From an uncultured Thermomicrobia bacterium (lineage in GTDB: Bacteria > Chloroflexota > Chloroflexia > Thermomicrobiales > JALYUS01), in the NCBI GenBank assembly GCA_937968015.1, contig CALBSO010000084.1, forward strand, positions 1 through 18,549: a stretch of 18,549 nt of DNA, written 5' to 3'. How positions within the stretch are numbered: the stretch's first letter is position 1; every line of letters starts with the position of its first letter. Below the pieces are notes generated by a model. The model made no database searches, had not been told where the DNA came from, and saw only the letters and a program-made list of their open reading frames with translations. The position numbers were made by a program, and so were the translations under genes. Of the stretch, positions 1 through 5,789 are shown piece after piece.

Positions 1-1
1 C

Positions 2-622
2 CGCAACCCGATCCGCGCGCAGCAGCGGCGGTACTACGACGATCCGTCGCTCGCGCGATCGGTGCCCGGTCCGCGCGCCCCGGATCCGCTCGCGTCCCTT
101 CATCGTGCGGTCGCCTTGCCGGTCCCGCTGGTGGAATCGCCGTTGCCCGACGGCGAAGAAGACCGGACGGCGTCATCCCCGGCCGTCGGACTGGCTTCTC
201 AATTAGCGACGCTGGTACCCACGCATGGCAGTGCCCAATCCGCGCCGACGCCCTCCCCAGCCCTATCCGATCACGATGGCAGCACCACCCCGGTGCCGAT
301 ATGGGCTGCCCCCGCGCCGGGGGTGATATTCCCGCCCGGGATAACGCCGACACGGCCGCCTGCTCCCGCCACACCGGCGGACCTCACCGGGGCGGAGATT
401 GCCGTGCTGCGTGCAATGGCGGCGGCGCCGGGGGCGAGCAGCGGCGAACTGGCCACGCGCCTCGGGATCGCCGCCTCGACGGTGCGCAAGCGGCAGGGTG
501 CGGTCCGCGCGAAGCTCGGTGGGGGGGCGGGCGACCTCCTCCGGCTCGCGCGCGAGCGGGGGGTGCAAGCGGAGGGTGTGCTGGCCGAAGGCGCGGCAGG
601 CCCGTCGGTGGAGGACGCATGA
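2..622 (+). CDS. C-terminal part of a protein ending in a helix-turn-helix (5' end outside window)
   Basis: The frame is open to the left edge and has no convincing start inside the window, so this is the 3' end of a longer gene. About 207 residues are visible. The first 20 are charged (QQRRYY stretch). A long Pro/Ala/Ser-rich, probably disordered linker follows up to about residue 125. The end is a compact helix-turn-helix reading LTGAEIAVLRAMA, then GELATRLGIAASTVRKRQ. That order (Leu-Thr, acidic residue, Leu-rich helix, then a Ser-Thr-Val-Arg recognition helix) resembles LuxR/GerE or sigma-4 type DNA-binding folds, so DNA binding is likely. The stop overlaps the start of the next gene (ATGATG over TGA), indicating co-translation. 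I do not recognise the full protein. A plasmid regulator or replication-associated protein is possible but unproven. Confidence 0.6.
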   Translation, partial: RNPIRAQQRRYYDDPSLARSVPGPRAPDPLASLHRAVALPVPLVESPLPDGEEDRTASSPAVGLASQLATLVPTHGSAQSAPTPSPALSDHDGSTTPVPIWAAPAPGVIFPPGITPTRPPAPATPADLTGAEIAVLRAMAAAPGASSGELATRLGIAASTVRKRQGAVRAKLGGGAGDLLRLARERGVQAEGVLAEGAAGPSVEDA

Positions 623-1224
623 TGCCAGGGGCCTGGGGCGATGACCGGGGTGGACGCGACGCCGATGTCTCCCGCCAGCCGATGCAGGCGACGGAGGAGC
701 AACGGGAAGCATGGCGAGCGCTGGGCCGCGAGAAGTTCCGCGACTCCGACCATCAGCGCTATGCGCAGAGCCATCGTTCGACCGAGAGTCTGCGCGAAGC
801 GGGTCGGCACGGCTATCAGGCGACGGCCGAGCGGTACGGCCGCGACTATGCCGCCGATCTGCTCGCCCGCCATCGGCGCGAACAACCGACCCGCCCGGAA
901 CGGGAGATGCAGGGGCTGCTCGCGGAACTCGGGGCGCAGGAGGGGCGGGACTACCAACGGGAGCACAAGGTGGCACCGGGGGTCTACGCCGATTTCGCCT
1001 GGCCGGAGCGGAAGGTGGCGGTCGAGGTCCACGGTGGGGCGCATCAGGCGACCTTTTTCCTTGAACGGGGAATGCCCGAACGAGAGGAGCGGCGGACGGC
1101 CGTCTATGAACGCGAGGGGTGGACGGTCCATGTCGTCACCGATCGAGACTTGCGCGAGGGACGCGAAGGGACGCGCGCCCGGATGCGCGAGACGCTCGCG
1201 GTAGCCACCGGAGGCGGACGATGA
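619..1224 (+). CDS. DUF559/Vsr-like PD-(D/E)XK nuclease-fold protein
   Basis: This is a protein of about 201 residues. The N-terminal half is charged and helical, with repeated Arg/Glu/Gln. From about residue 95 it has the layout of DUF559 and very-short-patch-repair-like nucleases: an initial REMQGLLAEL helix, a YQREHKV strand, then YADFAWPERKVAVEVHGGAH, and a final GWTVHVVTD strand. The Asp of ADFAW and the Glu of VEVHG would be the metal-binding acidic pair. The usual lysine after the Glu is replaced by His, which is common in DUF559 proteins. Two adjacent ATGs (619 and 622) are possible starts. GGAGG at 610-614 suits the second slightly better. The gene overlaps the genes on both sides by start/stop fusion. 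Its role may be DNA processing or repair on a mobile element. The substrate is unknown. Confidence 0.6.
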   Translation: MMPGAWGDDRGGRDADVSRQPMQATEEQREAWRALGREKFRDSDHQRYAQSHRSTESLREAGRHGYQATAERYGRDYAADLLARHRREQPTRPEREMQGLLAELGAQEGRDYQREHKVAPGVYADFAWPERKVAVEVHGGAHQATFFLERGMPEREERRTAVYEREGWTVHVVTDRDLREGREGTRARMRETLAVATGGGR

Positions 1225-1544
1225 AGGGGGAGATCATGATCAGTGCGACGGAAATGACGGTGCAACTCCTCGACGGGGATACCTGGGAACGCGGCGAGAT
1301 CGTCATCGTCGGACGACCGGTGATCCTCCAGGAATGGTTCCGCAAGCTCGTTGAGTGGGAGATGCATCTCGCGGTGATGCCGCTCTCGCGGATCACCGGG
1401 GGGCCATACGATGGCGGGCATGTCCTCATGGCAGTCGGGGACGCCCGACTCTACTTCGCGGTGCCTGCGGCGGCGATTCCCGCGCTGCGTCCTTGGCTCT
1501 CCGATCGCGACTACGCGGAACTCCTCCGGCGCACGACCCGGTGA
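1221..1544 (+). CDS. Small protein of unknown function
   Basis: This 107-residue protein starts at an ATG fused to the stop of the upstream gene (ATGA) with GGAGG six bases ahead. A second in-frame ATG at 1236 also has a purine-rich stretch before it. The sequence alternates short strands and helices, for example GEIVIVGRPVILQEWFRKLVEW and GGHVLMAVGDARLYFAVP. It has no signal peptide, membrane segment or cysteine motif. I do not recognise the family. It is the third gene of a start/stop-overlapped set with the HTH protein and the DUF559-like protein, so it is probably co-expressed with them. Confidence 0.6.
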   Translation: MKGEIMISATEMTVQLLDGDTWERGEIVIVGRPVILQEWFRKLVEWEMHLAVMPLSRITGGPYDGGHVLMAVGDARLYFAVPAAAIPALRPWLSDRDYAELLRRTTR

Positions 1545-1765
1545 AAGCGTGCCGGCCACCGCACAGCCATGACACGCCGATCGGCGGACGCGGGGCCTTT
1601 TGCTGATGGCGGCATTCTCGCCGTCAACCCCCGCCGCAGGGATGAGGGTCGCATGGCCCTCAAGGCACGCTTCGCTTCGCTCGCTCTGCGGCCTTGACCG
1701 CCCTGCACCCGAAGCCGTAGCGGCGCGGGACGCCGGGAAATGCACCGGGCAGAAAGGAGAGCGCG
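1545..1765. other. Intergenic stretch with a stem-loop
   Basis: No gene is convincing here. At 1660-1697 there is a perfect 7-bp inverted repeat, TCAAGGC (1660-1666) with GCCTTGA (1691-1697). It encloses a 24-base loop of CGCTTCGCTTCGCTCGCTC-type short repeats. No U-tract follows, so it is not an intrinsic terminator. It could be an RNA leader structure or a protein-binding site for the next gene. Confidence 0.35.
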
Positions 1766-2038
1766 ATGGACGAGCGCGACCGGACGATGAATGATGACGA
1801 TCGGCAATGGCGCGAGCAGGAGGATTTGCGCCACGCCTATTACCGCACCCGCGTGGAGATGATCCAGCACTGGAAGCGGGAACGGGCGACGGGCAAGACG
1901 CCGATCTACTTCCTCGAAGCCGAGGATGATTGGACACCGGTGCCGATGGATCGAGTCTTCTGGCAGATGGTCATGGGTGGTCTCAACGGGTTACGGCGAC
2001 ACCTCTGCCATGCTGGTGTCCTGCGCGATAACGACTGA
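1766..2038 (+). CDS. Small charged protein of unknown function
   Basis: This is a 90-residue protein. The start is supported by AAAGGAGA about seven bases upstream. The first half is rich in Asp, Glu, Arg and Gln and predicted helical (DDRQWREQEDLRHAYYRTRVEMIQHWKRE). The middle reads TPIYFLEAEDDWTPVPMDRVFWQMV. No known motif is visible and there is no membrane segment. The upstream gap of about 220 bases suggests its own transcript. It converges with the leftward HTH gene, leaving about 20 bases between the two stops. Confidence 0.55.
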   Translation: MDERDRTMNDDDRQWREQEDLRHAYYRTRVEMIQHWKRERATGKTPIYFLEAEDDWTPVPMDRVFWQMVMGGLNGLRRHLCHAGVLRDND

Positions 2039-2059
2039 CGATCAGACCGGGGAGCGAGA

Positions 2060-2305
2060 TCAGCGCGGGGTGGGGTCGTCTTTCTTGCGCCGCCCCCCGC
2101 CCCCGCGCTTGCCGTGCAGCGGATGATCCGGCGAAGAGACTCCCACTTTCCCCTGATGGGTGTGGCGGTAGCGTTCTACTTCGGCGGCGGAGATCACCCA
2201 CACCGACCCGAGCCGCTTGGCGTGGAGGATGCCGCGCGTGATCTGGCGCAGCAGCGTGGTGCGGTGGAGCCCCAGCCGTTCCGCCGCCTGCGTGACCGTG
2301 AGCAT
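2060..2305 (-). CDS. Excisionase-family helix-turn-helix DNA-binding protein
   Basis: This is an 81-residue protein. Residues 1-48 follow the MerR-like excisionase (HTH_17) pattern: MLTVTQAAERLGLHRTTLLRQI, a turn, then AKRLGSVWVISAAEVERY, where a wing strand is followed by a short helix. The C-terminal tail is basic and glycine-rich (KRGGGGRRKKDD), likely an extra DNA contact. Such proteins act as recombination directionality factors or small plasmid repressors. An in-frame ATG lies at 2326, but the best promoter would place the transcript start almost on it. GAGGA seven bases before 2305 and a leader of about 20 bases favour the shorter protein. It is divergent from the WYL-like gene and may control both promoters in the shared region. 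Confidence 0.75.
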   Translation of the reverse strand: MLTVTQAAERLGLHRTTLLRQITRGILHAKRLGSVWVISAAEVERYRHTHQGKVGVSSPDHPLHGKRGGGGRRKKDDPTPR

Positions 2306-2326
2306 GTCGGTTTCCTCATTTCCCAT

Positions 2327-2344
2327 AACGATAGGATAATCGTT
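2327..2344. promoter_or_regulatory. Inverted repeat AACGAT-N6-ATCGTT (candidate operator)
   Basis: Perfect 6-bp arms flank a 6-base spacer formed by the leftward -10 element, just upstream of the HTH gene start. The position suits autorepression by the small HTH protein or another local regulator. Binding is inferred. Confidence 0.45.
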
Positions 2345-2361
2345 CAGCGAATGATGGACAA
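2333..2361 (-). promoter_or_regulatory. Putative sigma70-type promoter of the HTH gene
   Basis: Reading leftward, TTGTCC (2361-2356) and TATCCT (2338-2333) are separated by exactly 17 bases. The -10 element is also the spacer of the AACGAT / ATCGTT dyad, so a bound dimer would cover it. Confidence 0.5.
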
Positions 2362-2366
2362 TGGGA

Positions 2367-2395
2367 TTGACAACATGCATCAAATGATGTATGAT
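2367..2395 (+). promoter_or_regulatory. Strong sigma70-type promoter for the rightward gene run, with nested dyad
   Basis: TTGACA (2367-2372) and TATGAT (2390-2395) are separated by 17 bases, close to consensus. The spacer contains CATCA-AA-TGATG (2378-2389), a dyad centred between the two elements and abutting the -10, a classical repressor or MerR-type activator position. Transcription would start near 2402, which argues against starting the WYL-like protein at the ATG at 2398. Confidence 0.65.
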
Positions 2396-2484
2396 GAATG
2401 GGTCAGATGGAGCGACCACTGACAGACGAGATGCCCCAGCCGGTGTGCAACCACCGCCGGGGCCGACCAGAGGGAGCGACCCCA

Positions 2485-2898
2485 ATGGCGAGCACAGCGT
2501 ACGTCACCTTCACCGTCCCGACAACCGTCCAGATTCCCCGCGTCATCACCGCCGAGACCGATCCCCAGACCGCCGAGTATGCGGTACGCGCCTTTTACGG
2601 CGTCACCTACTCATGGCACAACCATCAGGACGGCGACGGCGTGCTCGCGACCCGCGACACCATCCACGCGCTCGTGACCGCCCTGATGGAGAGCGGCGCG
2701 GTGACGGTGCTCTACGAGGACGCGAAGCATGAACTGACAGCGCGCACCCTCTACCCCAGCACCGTCATGCTGACCGAAGAGCACTACGTCGCGTGCAAGG
2801 CGTACTGCACGTTCCGGCAGCGGACGCAGACCTTCCGCCTTGACCGGATGCGCTGCGTCCACCCCGTTACCTTCCCCGGCGAGGTCGCGGCGGCGTAA
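2485..2898 (+). CDS. Stand-alone WYL-like domain protein
   Basis: This is a 137-residue protein, using the ATG at 2485 after GAGGGAG. Earlier ATGs at 2398-2431 lie at or before the predicted transcript start or lack good spacing. Residues about 60-127 resemble a WYL fold: a helical TIHALVTALMESGAVTVLYED, then LTARTLYPSTVML, a YVACKAYCTFRQRTQTFRLDRM core and a closing strand. The phrase ending FRLDRM is the typical WYL signature, where Arg-rich strands bind a ligand, often nucleic acid. Most WYL proteins carry an N-terminal HTH, which is missing here. It is the first gene of the rightward run under a strong promoter and may be an accessory regulator. The WYL assignment is by eye. Confidence 0.6.
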   Translation: MASTAYVTFTVPTTVQIPRVITAETDPQTAEYAVRAFYGVTYSWHNHQDGDGVLATRDTIHALVTALMESGAVTVLYEDAKHELTARTLYPSTVMLTEEHYVACKAYCTFRQRTQTFRLDRMRCVHPVTFPGEVAAA

Positions 2899-2971
2899 CG
2901 CCGACCGGGGGCGGTGCATCGCCGTCCCCGTCTCATCTCATCAAATGCCACGAAGGAACGAGGGGCGCGCC

Positions 2972-3328
2972 ATGCCCTACACCCAGGCCGCGCTCGCATT
3001 CGATAGCGCGGCAGCATCCGAAACCGCACACCTGTCCTTGACCACGCTTCCGGCGCGGCGAGAGGGATGGACGGCAACGCTGCGGCACACGCTGGTTCCG
3101 TCCGGCGGGCGACTGCCCGGCGATCTCTGGGATGAATACCGCTTCGAGTGCGCGACGCGCGACCGCTTGCACCTGCCGGAAGTGAGCCTCACTGAGTTCC
3201 GCGATATGCGCGATTGGACTGATTGCATTGAGGAGCAAGAAGATGACGACCACTGGATCACCGAACCCAACACGGACGCGCCGCCCGACGGCTGCATCGG
3301 GAAGGGAGAGTCGCGTGGGCGGGCATGA
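2972..3328 (+). CDS. Small protein of unknown function upstream of ardC-like gene
   Basis: This is a 118-residue protein. The ATG at 2972 has AGGGG upstream; a second in-frame ATG lies at 2945 with a weaker context. The N-terminal third is Ala/Ser-rich. The middle (GWTATLRHTLVPSGGRLPGDLWDEYRFECATRDRLHLPEV) looks folded. The tail is strongly acidic (EEQEDDDHWITEPNTDAPPD). No family is recognised. Its end overlaps the GTG start of the ArdC-like gene by 14 bases, so translation is probably coupled. An acidic small protein beside an antirestriction gene could be a DNA mimic, but that is speculation. Confidence 0.5.
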   Translation: MPYTQAALAFDSAAASETAHLSLTTLPARREGWTATLRHTLVPSGGRLPGDLWDEYRFECATRDRLHLPEVSLTEFRDMRDWTDCIEEQEDDDHWITEPNTDAPPDGCIGKGESRGRA

Positions 3329-4127
3329 CGACAAGATGGATGCGGTGCTCGCCACCCTCGAACGGGGCATCGCCACCATCCTCGACGGCGAGGAGTTCGC
3401 CCGCTACCTCGCCACCCTCGCCCGTTTCCACATGTACAGCCCGAAGAACGTCGCCCTGATCCATGCCCAGAATGGCGATGCCACGCGCGTCGCCGGGTAC
3501 CGCGCCTGGCAGACGCTGGGGCGACAGGTGCGGAAGGGGGAGCGAGGTATCCGCATCGTCGTCCCCTATCGCGCCCGTATCGCCCAAGAAGAGGAGACCG
3601 ACGGGCCGGGGCGGGAGATCGTCACCGGTTGGGGTGTTGGGTATGTCTGGGACGTTGTCCAGACTGAGGGGGAACCGCTCGCCCTACCACCCATCCACGG
3701 CGCGCTCAGCGGCGATGCGACGGTCGCGGAAGTGGTACGGGAAGAACTGACACAATGGCTGCACGGGCAGGGCGTGACACTTGTGCGGAAGGAGACGGGG
3801 CGGGCGAACGGCTACTACCTGCCCCGCGCCCGCGAGATCGCCATCCACCGCGACCTGACCGGATTGCCGGCACTGAAGACGCTCGTCCATGAGGCGGCGC
3901 ACTTTGCCGCCGACCACTGCGCCGGGGTGCAATGGGAGGACGCGGAGACGGTGGCGGAGGGGGCGGCGTACACGGTGCTGGCCCATTTCGGACTGGATAC
4001 GAGCGGCTACAGTTTCGGGTACGCGGCGCACTGGGCGCGCGATATGGCGGTGGTGCGGCGCAATCTCGCGGCGATCCACACGGTCGCGCACCGGCTGATC
4101 CTCGCTATCGAAGAAGGAGAGGGATGA
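3315..4127 (+). CDS. ardC: ArdC-like antirestriction protein (ssDNA-binding domain plus metallopeptidase)
   Basis: This is a 270-residue protein from a GTG start preceded by GGGAAGGGAGAG. The N-terminal domain has the ArdC/DUF1738 pattern: ARYLATLARFHMYSPKNVALI, then ATRVAGYRAWQTLGRQVRKGERGIRI, known in the family to bind single-stranded DNA. The C-terminal half is a zincin domain with the zinc-binding HEAAH at residues 192-196 and a glutamate about 20 residues later (about E215, in ETVAEGAAY) as likely third ligand. ArdC proteins protect incoming conjugative plasmid DNA from host restriction. It sits in a rightward run with small unknown genes. The length is near the usual family size and both key motifs are intact. 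The specific symbol is by family resemblance. Confidence 0.82.
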   Translation: MGGHDDKMDAVLATLERGIATILDGEEFARYLATLARFHMYSPKNVALIHAQNGDATRVAGYRAWQTLGRQVRKGERGIRIVVPYRARIAQEEETDGPGREIVTGWGVGYVWDVVQTEGEPLALPPIHGALSGDATVAEVVREELTQWLHGQGVTLVRKETGRANGYYLPRAREIAIHRDLTGLPALKTLVHEAAHFAADHCAGVQWEDAETVAEGAAYTVLAHFGLDTSGYSFGYAAHWARDMAVVRRNLAAIHTVAHRLILAIEEGEG

Positions 4128-4202
4128 GCGGCGAAATGGATGGGCGGACGTGGGGTGGGATGCCCGCCCCACGCGAGGCTGATATGAAAGGAGACGATTC
4201 CG

Positions 4203-4490
4203 ATGGCGATGTACGCGATGACGGTGACGGGCGAGTGGAGCGTCAATGATAGACAACTGCTCTTCGAGCGGGTGGCGTGCGAATTCGCGGCGGAGAATAG
4301 CGTGGCGGCGATGGCGCAGGCGCACGACCTGCTCGTCACCCTCTTCGCGCCGCCGGATGAGCAGCCGCCATCGCTCTGGCTGAGCGGACCGCGACCGGAG
4401 GCGATGCTGGCAGGTGTGCTGGCCGTCTACGTCCGCTACCTCGAACCGGAGGATCGCGCGTCGCTCGGCTTCCGCTGCCTGCTCGACTAA
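4203..4490 (+). CDS. Small protein of unknown function
   Basis: This is a 95-residue protein whose start follows AAAGGAGA by about eight bases. It begins with a strand reading MYAMTVTGEWSVNDRQLLF. A helix (ENSVAAMAQAHDLLVTLF), a proline-rich turn and a second helix (MLAGVLAVYVRYL) follow. No known motif is seen. The following gene has a similar opening (YALVGELLLVDG, then a helix rich in Ala and Arg), so the two may be diverged relatives. It belongs to the rightward ardC-like run, 75 bases after that gene. Confidence 0.6.
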   Translation: MAMYAMTVTGEWSVNDRQLLFERVACEFAAENSVAAMAQAHDLLVTLFAPPDEQPPSLWLSGPRPEAMLAGVLAVYVRYLEPEDRASLGFRCLLD

Positions 4491-4515
4491 GCGTGACGAC
4501 GGAGAGGAGGCAGAC

Positions 4516-4893
4516 CTGCGACCCTACGCACTGGTCGGGGAACTGCTGCTCGTCGACGGCACGATGTATACAAGACTGGCAACCTACGATGCGCCGGACA
4601 TGGAGGCGGCGCTGCGCCGGGCAGCGGCGGTTGTGCGACGGTGGTGCAGAGAGTGGATCGCCGCTCGCCCCCATGCGGTGATGCGAGACATCATCGAGGT
4701 GCAGGTCAGCGAGGATTATGCTGCACCATTGCGCCGGTCAGACGGTACGCAGGATCAGCAGAAAGGCGAGCAGCACCAGGAGGAGCCACCACGATTCCCG
4801 CACCAGCAGGGCGGCGCGCTCCGCGTCGGTGGGGTCGTGTTCGGGGAAGGGATCGTCTGGATTGTCATTCATCAGTATTGCCCTCACGAATAG
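4516..4893 (+). CDS. Small protein of unknown function with a possible CTG start
   Basis: The frame reads about 125 residues. No ATG, GTG or TTG occurs in frame before 4564, yet sequence resembling the opening of the preceding gene (PYALVGELLLVDG) lies upstream of that ATG. AGGAGG (4505-4510) is five bases ahead of an in-frame CTG at 4516, so a rare CTG start is proposed. The conservative alternative is ATG 4564. The core is a strand, then APDMEAALRRAAAVVRRWCREWIAARP helix and an EVQVSEDY strand. The last 50 residues are antisense to a 44-codon leftward gene and look low-complexity (QDQQKGEQHQEEPP), so the functional part may end earlier. Function unknown. Confidence 0.4.
   Translation: MRPYALVGELLLVDGTMYTRLATYDAPDMEAALRRAAAVVRRWCREWIAARPHAVMRDIIEVQVSEDYAAPLRRSDGTQDQQKGEQHQEEPPRFPHQQGGALRVGGVVFGEGIVWIVIHQYCPHE
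4738..4872 (-). CDS. 44-residue single-pass membrane protein
   Basis: On the minus strand an ATG at 4872, preceded by GTGAGGG at suitable spacing, opens 44 codons. They give an acidic, proline-rich N-terminus (MNDNPDDPFPEHDPTDAER), then ARESWW-type interface residues, then a clean hydrophobic helix (WWLLLVLLAFLLIL) and a short RTV end before TGA. The organised charge and hydrophobicity make coding likely despite the size. Orientation is probably N-in with a C-terminal anchor, but this is not certain. It is divergent from the XRE gene, about 85 bases away. Function unknown; a small toxin, a holin-like protein or a membrane accessory are all possible. Confidence 0.6.
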   Translation of the reverse strand: MNDNPDDPFPEHDPTDAERAALLVRESWWLLLVLLAFLLILRTV

Positions 4894-4919
4894 ATGCTAA
4901 TAATCCGTGTTCTTATAAA
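4891..4919 (+). promoter_or_regulatory. Possible promoter of the XRE controller gene
   Basis: TATAAA (4914-4919) is a good -10. TAGATG (4891-4896), 17 bases upstream, is only a weak -35, as expected for a promoter needing an activator. The leader to the ATG at 4958 would be about 30 bases. Confidence 0.35.
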
Positions 4920-4957
4920 CCGTAGACGATCCGACCGCAAGCCCGCACCGTGGGGGC

Positions 4958-5185
4958 ATGGAAGAGGAGATGATCGTCAGCTTGGGCAAACGTATCCGGC
5001 AGTTGCGGCTCCTGACGGGACTGTCGCAGGAGAAGTTCGCAGCGCGGGCGGGGCTGGACCGGACCTATTACGCAGGGATCGAGCGCGGGGAGCGCAATCC
5101 GTCAATCAAGCAACTCGCCAAGATTGCCCGGGCGCTTAATGTGTCGCTCACCGTACTTTTCATCGAAGGATCAGCCACGGAATAA
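4958..5185 (+). CDS. XRE-family regulator resembling restriction-modification controller (C) proteins
   Basis: This 75-residue protein is almost entirely one HTH_3 domain: SLGKRIRQLRLLTGLSQEKFAARAGLDRTYYAGIERGERNPSIKQLAKIARALNVSLTVLF, shared in layout with C proteins that time expression of restriction endonucleases. Helices 2 and 3 are about SQEKFAARAG and RTYYAGIERG. The ATG at 4958 has GGGGG only one base away. ATG 4970 or TTG 4982 are alternatives, and leaderless translation is possible. It precedes the MerR / methyltransferase / nuclease genes on the same strand, separated by about 130 bases that contain their promoter. It therefore probably regulates them, itself, or the divergent small membrane protein gene. 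No typical C-box was identified by eye. Confidence 0.8.
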   Translation: MEEEMIVSLGKRIRQLRLLTGLSQEKFAARAGLDRTYYAGIERGERNPSIKQLAKIARALNVSLTVLFIEGSATE

Positions 5186-5250
5186 CCCGTGGGAGACATA
5201 TCCCTCAGGCGACGCGGCGAGAGTGTATGTCCGTGCATGAGAACACATGT

Positions 5251-5290
5251 ACTTGACAAGTGCGCGATTATCTTGTACTTTTGAGTACAA
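5251..5290 (+). promoter_or_regulatory. Promoter with two dyads upstream of the MerR/methyltransferase operon
   Basis: TTGACA (5253-5258) and TACTTT (5276-5281) are 17 bases apart. The -35 is embedded in ACTTG-A-CAAGT (5251-5261). The -10 is overlapped by TTGTACT-TTTG-AGTACAA (5273-5290), perfect 7-bp arms. Both dyads carry TACTT, so one dimeric regulator (MerR-type or XRE) could bind both. This is a likely control point for the whole module. Confidence 0.6.
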
Positions 5291-5312
5291 AAGTTGGGAC
5301 GGGGGTCACGGA

Positions 5313-5789
5313 ATGGTCGCACTGCCGCAGTTGTATACATCGCATGATGCCCGGCGACTCGTCGGTATCACCCAGCGACAGTTGACATATTGGGACCAGT
5401 CCGCGCTCGTGCGGCCCCATGCTCGCGCCGCCGCCGGTCGTGGCAGCAGGCGGCTCTATACCGTGCTCGACGTCGTGCATCTGAAGGTGATCCGCCGCCT
5501 GCGCGAGGCCGGGATGTCCCTACAGAAGATCCGCCGCGCCTTTGCCTTCATCGCCGCGCTCCCCGATGAGCCGGCTCCCCTCGCGGAGCTCGCGGTGCTC
5601 ACGGACGGGCAGCGTATCTTCGTCCGGCGCTCCGATGAGGTCGTGGTGGATGCGCTCTCCGGACAGTTCGTGCTCTGGCTCCCCCTCGCCGACGTCCTCG
5701 CGGAGGTGCTGAGCGCCATGGTTCCCTCACCCTACGAGCGGGATGTGGGGCGATCCCCGGCGGTGTTGATCGGAGGGCAGCGACCATGA
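5313..5789 (+). CDS. MerR-family transcriptional regulator
   Basis: This 158-residue protein starts at ATG 5313 after GGGGG. An earlier ATG at 5247 would lie upstream of the predicted promoter. Residues about 8-75 are a MerR winged HTH: YTSHDARRLVGITQRQLTYWDQ, a basic wing (GRGSRRLYT) and VLDVVHLKVIRRLREAGMSLQKIRRAF. The C-terminal part (LTDGQRIFVRRSDEVVVDALSGQFVLWLPL) is a small domain of strands found in other MerR-like plasmid regulators. It has no metal-binding cysteines, so it is not a metal sensor. Its stop overlaps the methyltransferase start (ATGA), so it is the first gene of the restriction-modification operon and probably autoregulates through the dyads just upstream. Confidence 0.85.
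   Translation: MVALPQLYTSHDARRLVGITQRQLTYWDQSALVRPHARAAAGRGSRRLYTVLDVVHLKVIRRLREAGMSLQKIRRAFAFIAALPDEPAPLAELAVLTDGQRIFVRRSDEVVVDALSGQFVLWLPLADVLAEVLSAMVPSPYERDVGRSPAVLIGGQRP

Noticed and set aside
271..1131. Long minus-strand open frames opposite the first two genes
   Set aside because: They are Arg/Pro/Ala-rich and mirror the high-GC codon bias of the plus-strand genes; no motif or ribosome-binding site supports them.
1660..1697. The stem-loop as an intrinsic terminator
   Set aside because: The stem is short with a 24-base loop and has no T-run afterwards.
4124..4249. A 41-codon frame starting at an ATG overlapping the ardC-like stop
   Set aside because: It lacks recognisable features, overlaps the better-supported gene at 4203 in another frame, and looks like a chance reading of the leader; it cannot be excluded.
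4203..4893. The two similar small proteins as a toxin-antitoxin pair
   Set aside because: No toxin or antitoxin motif is visible and the similarity between them suggests diverged relatives instead.
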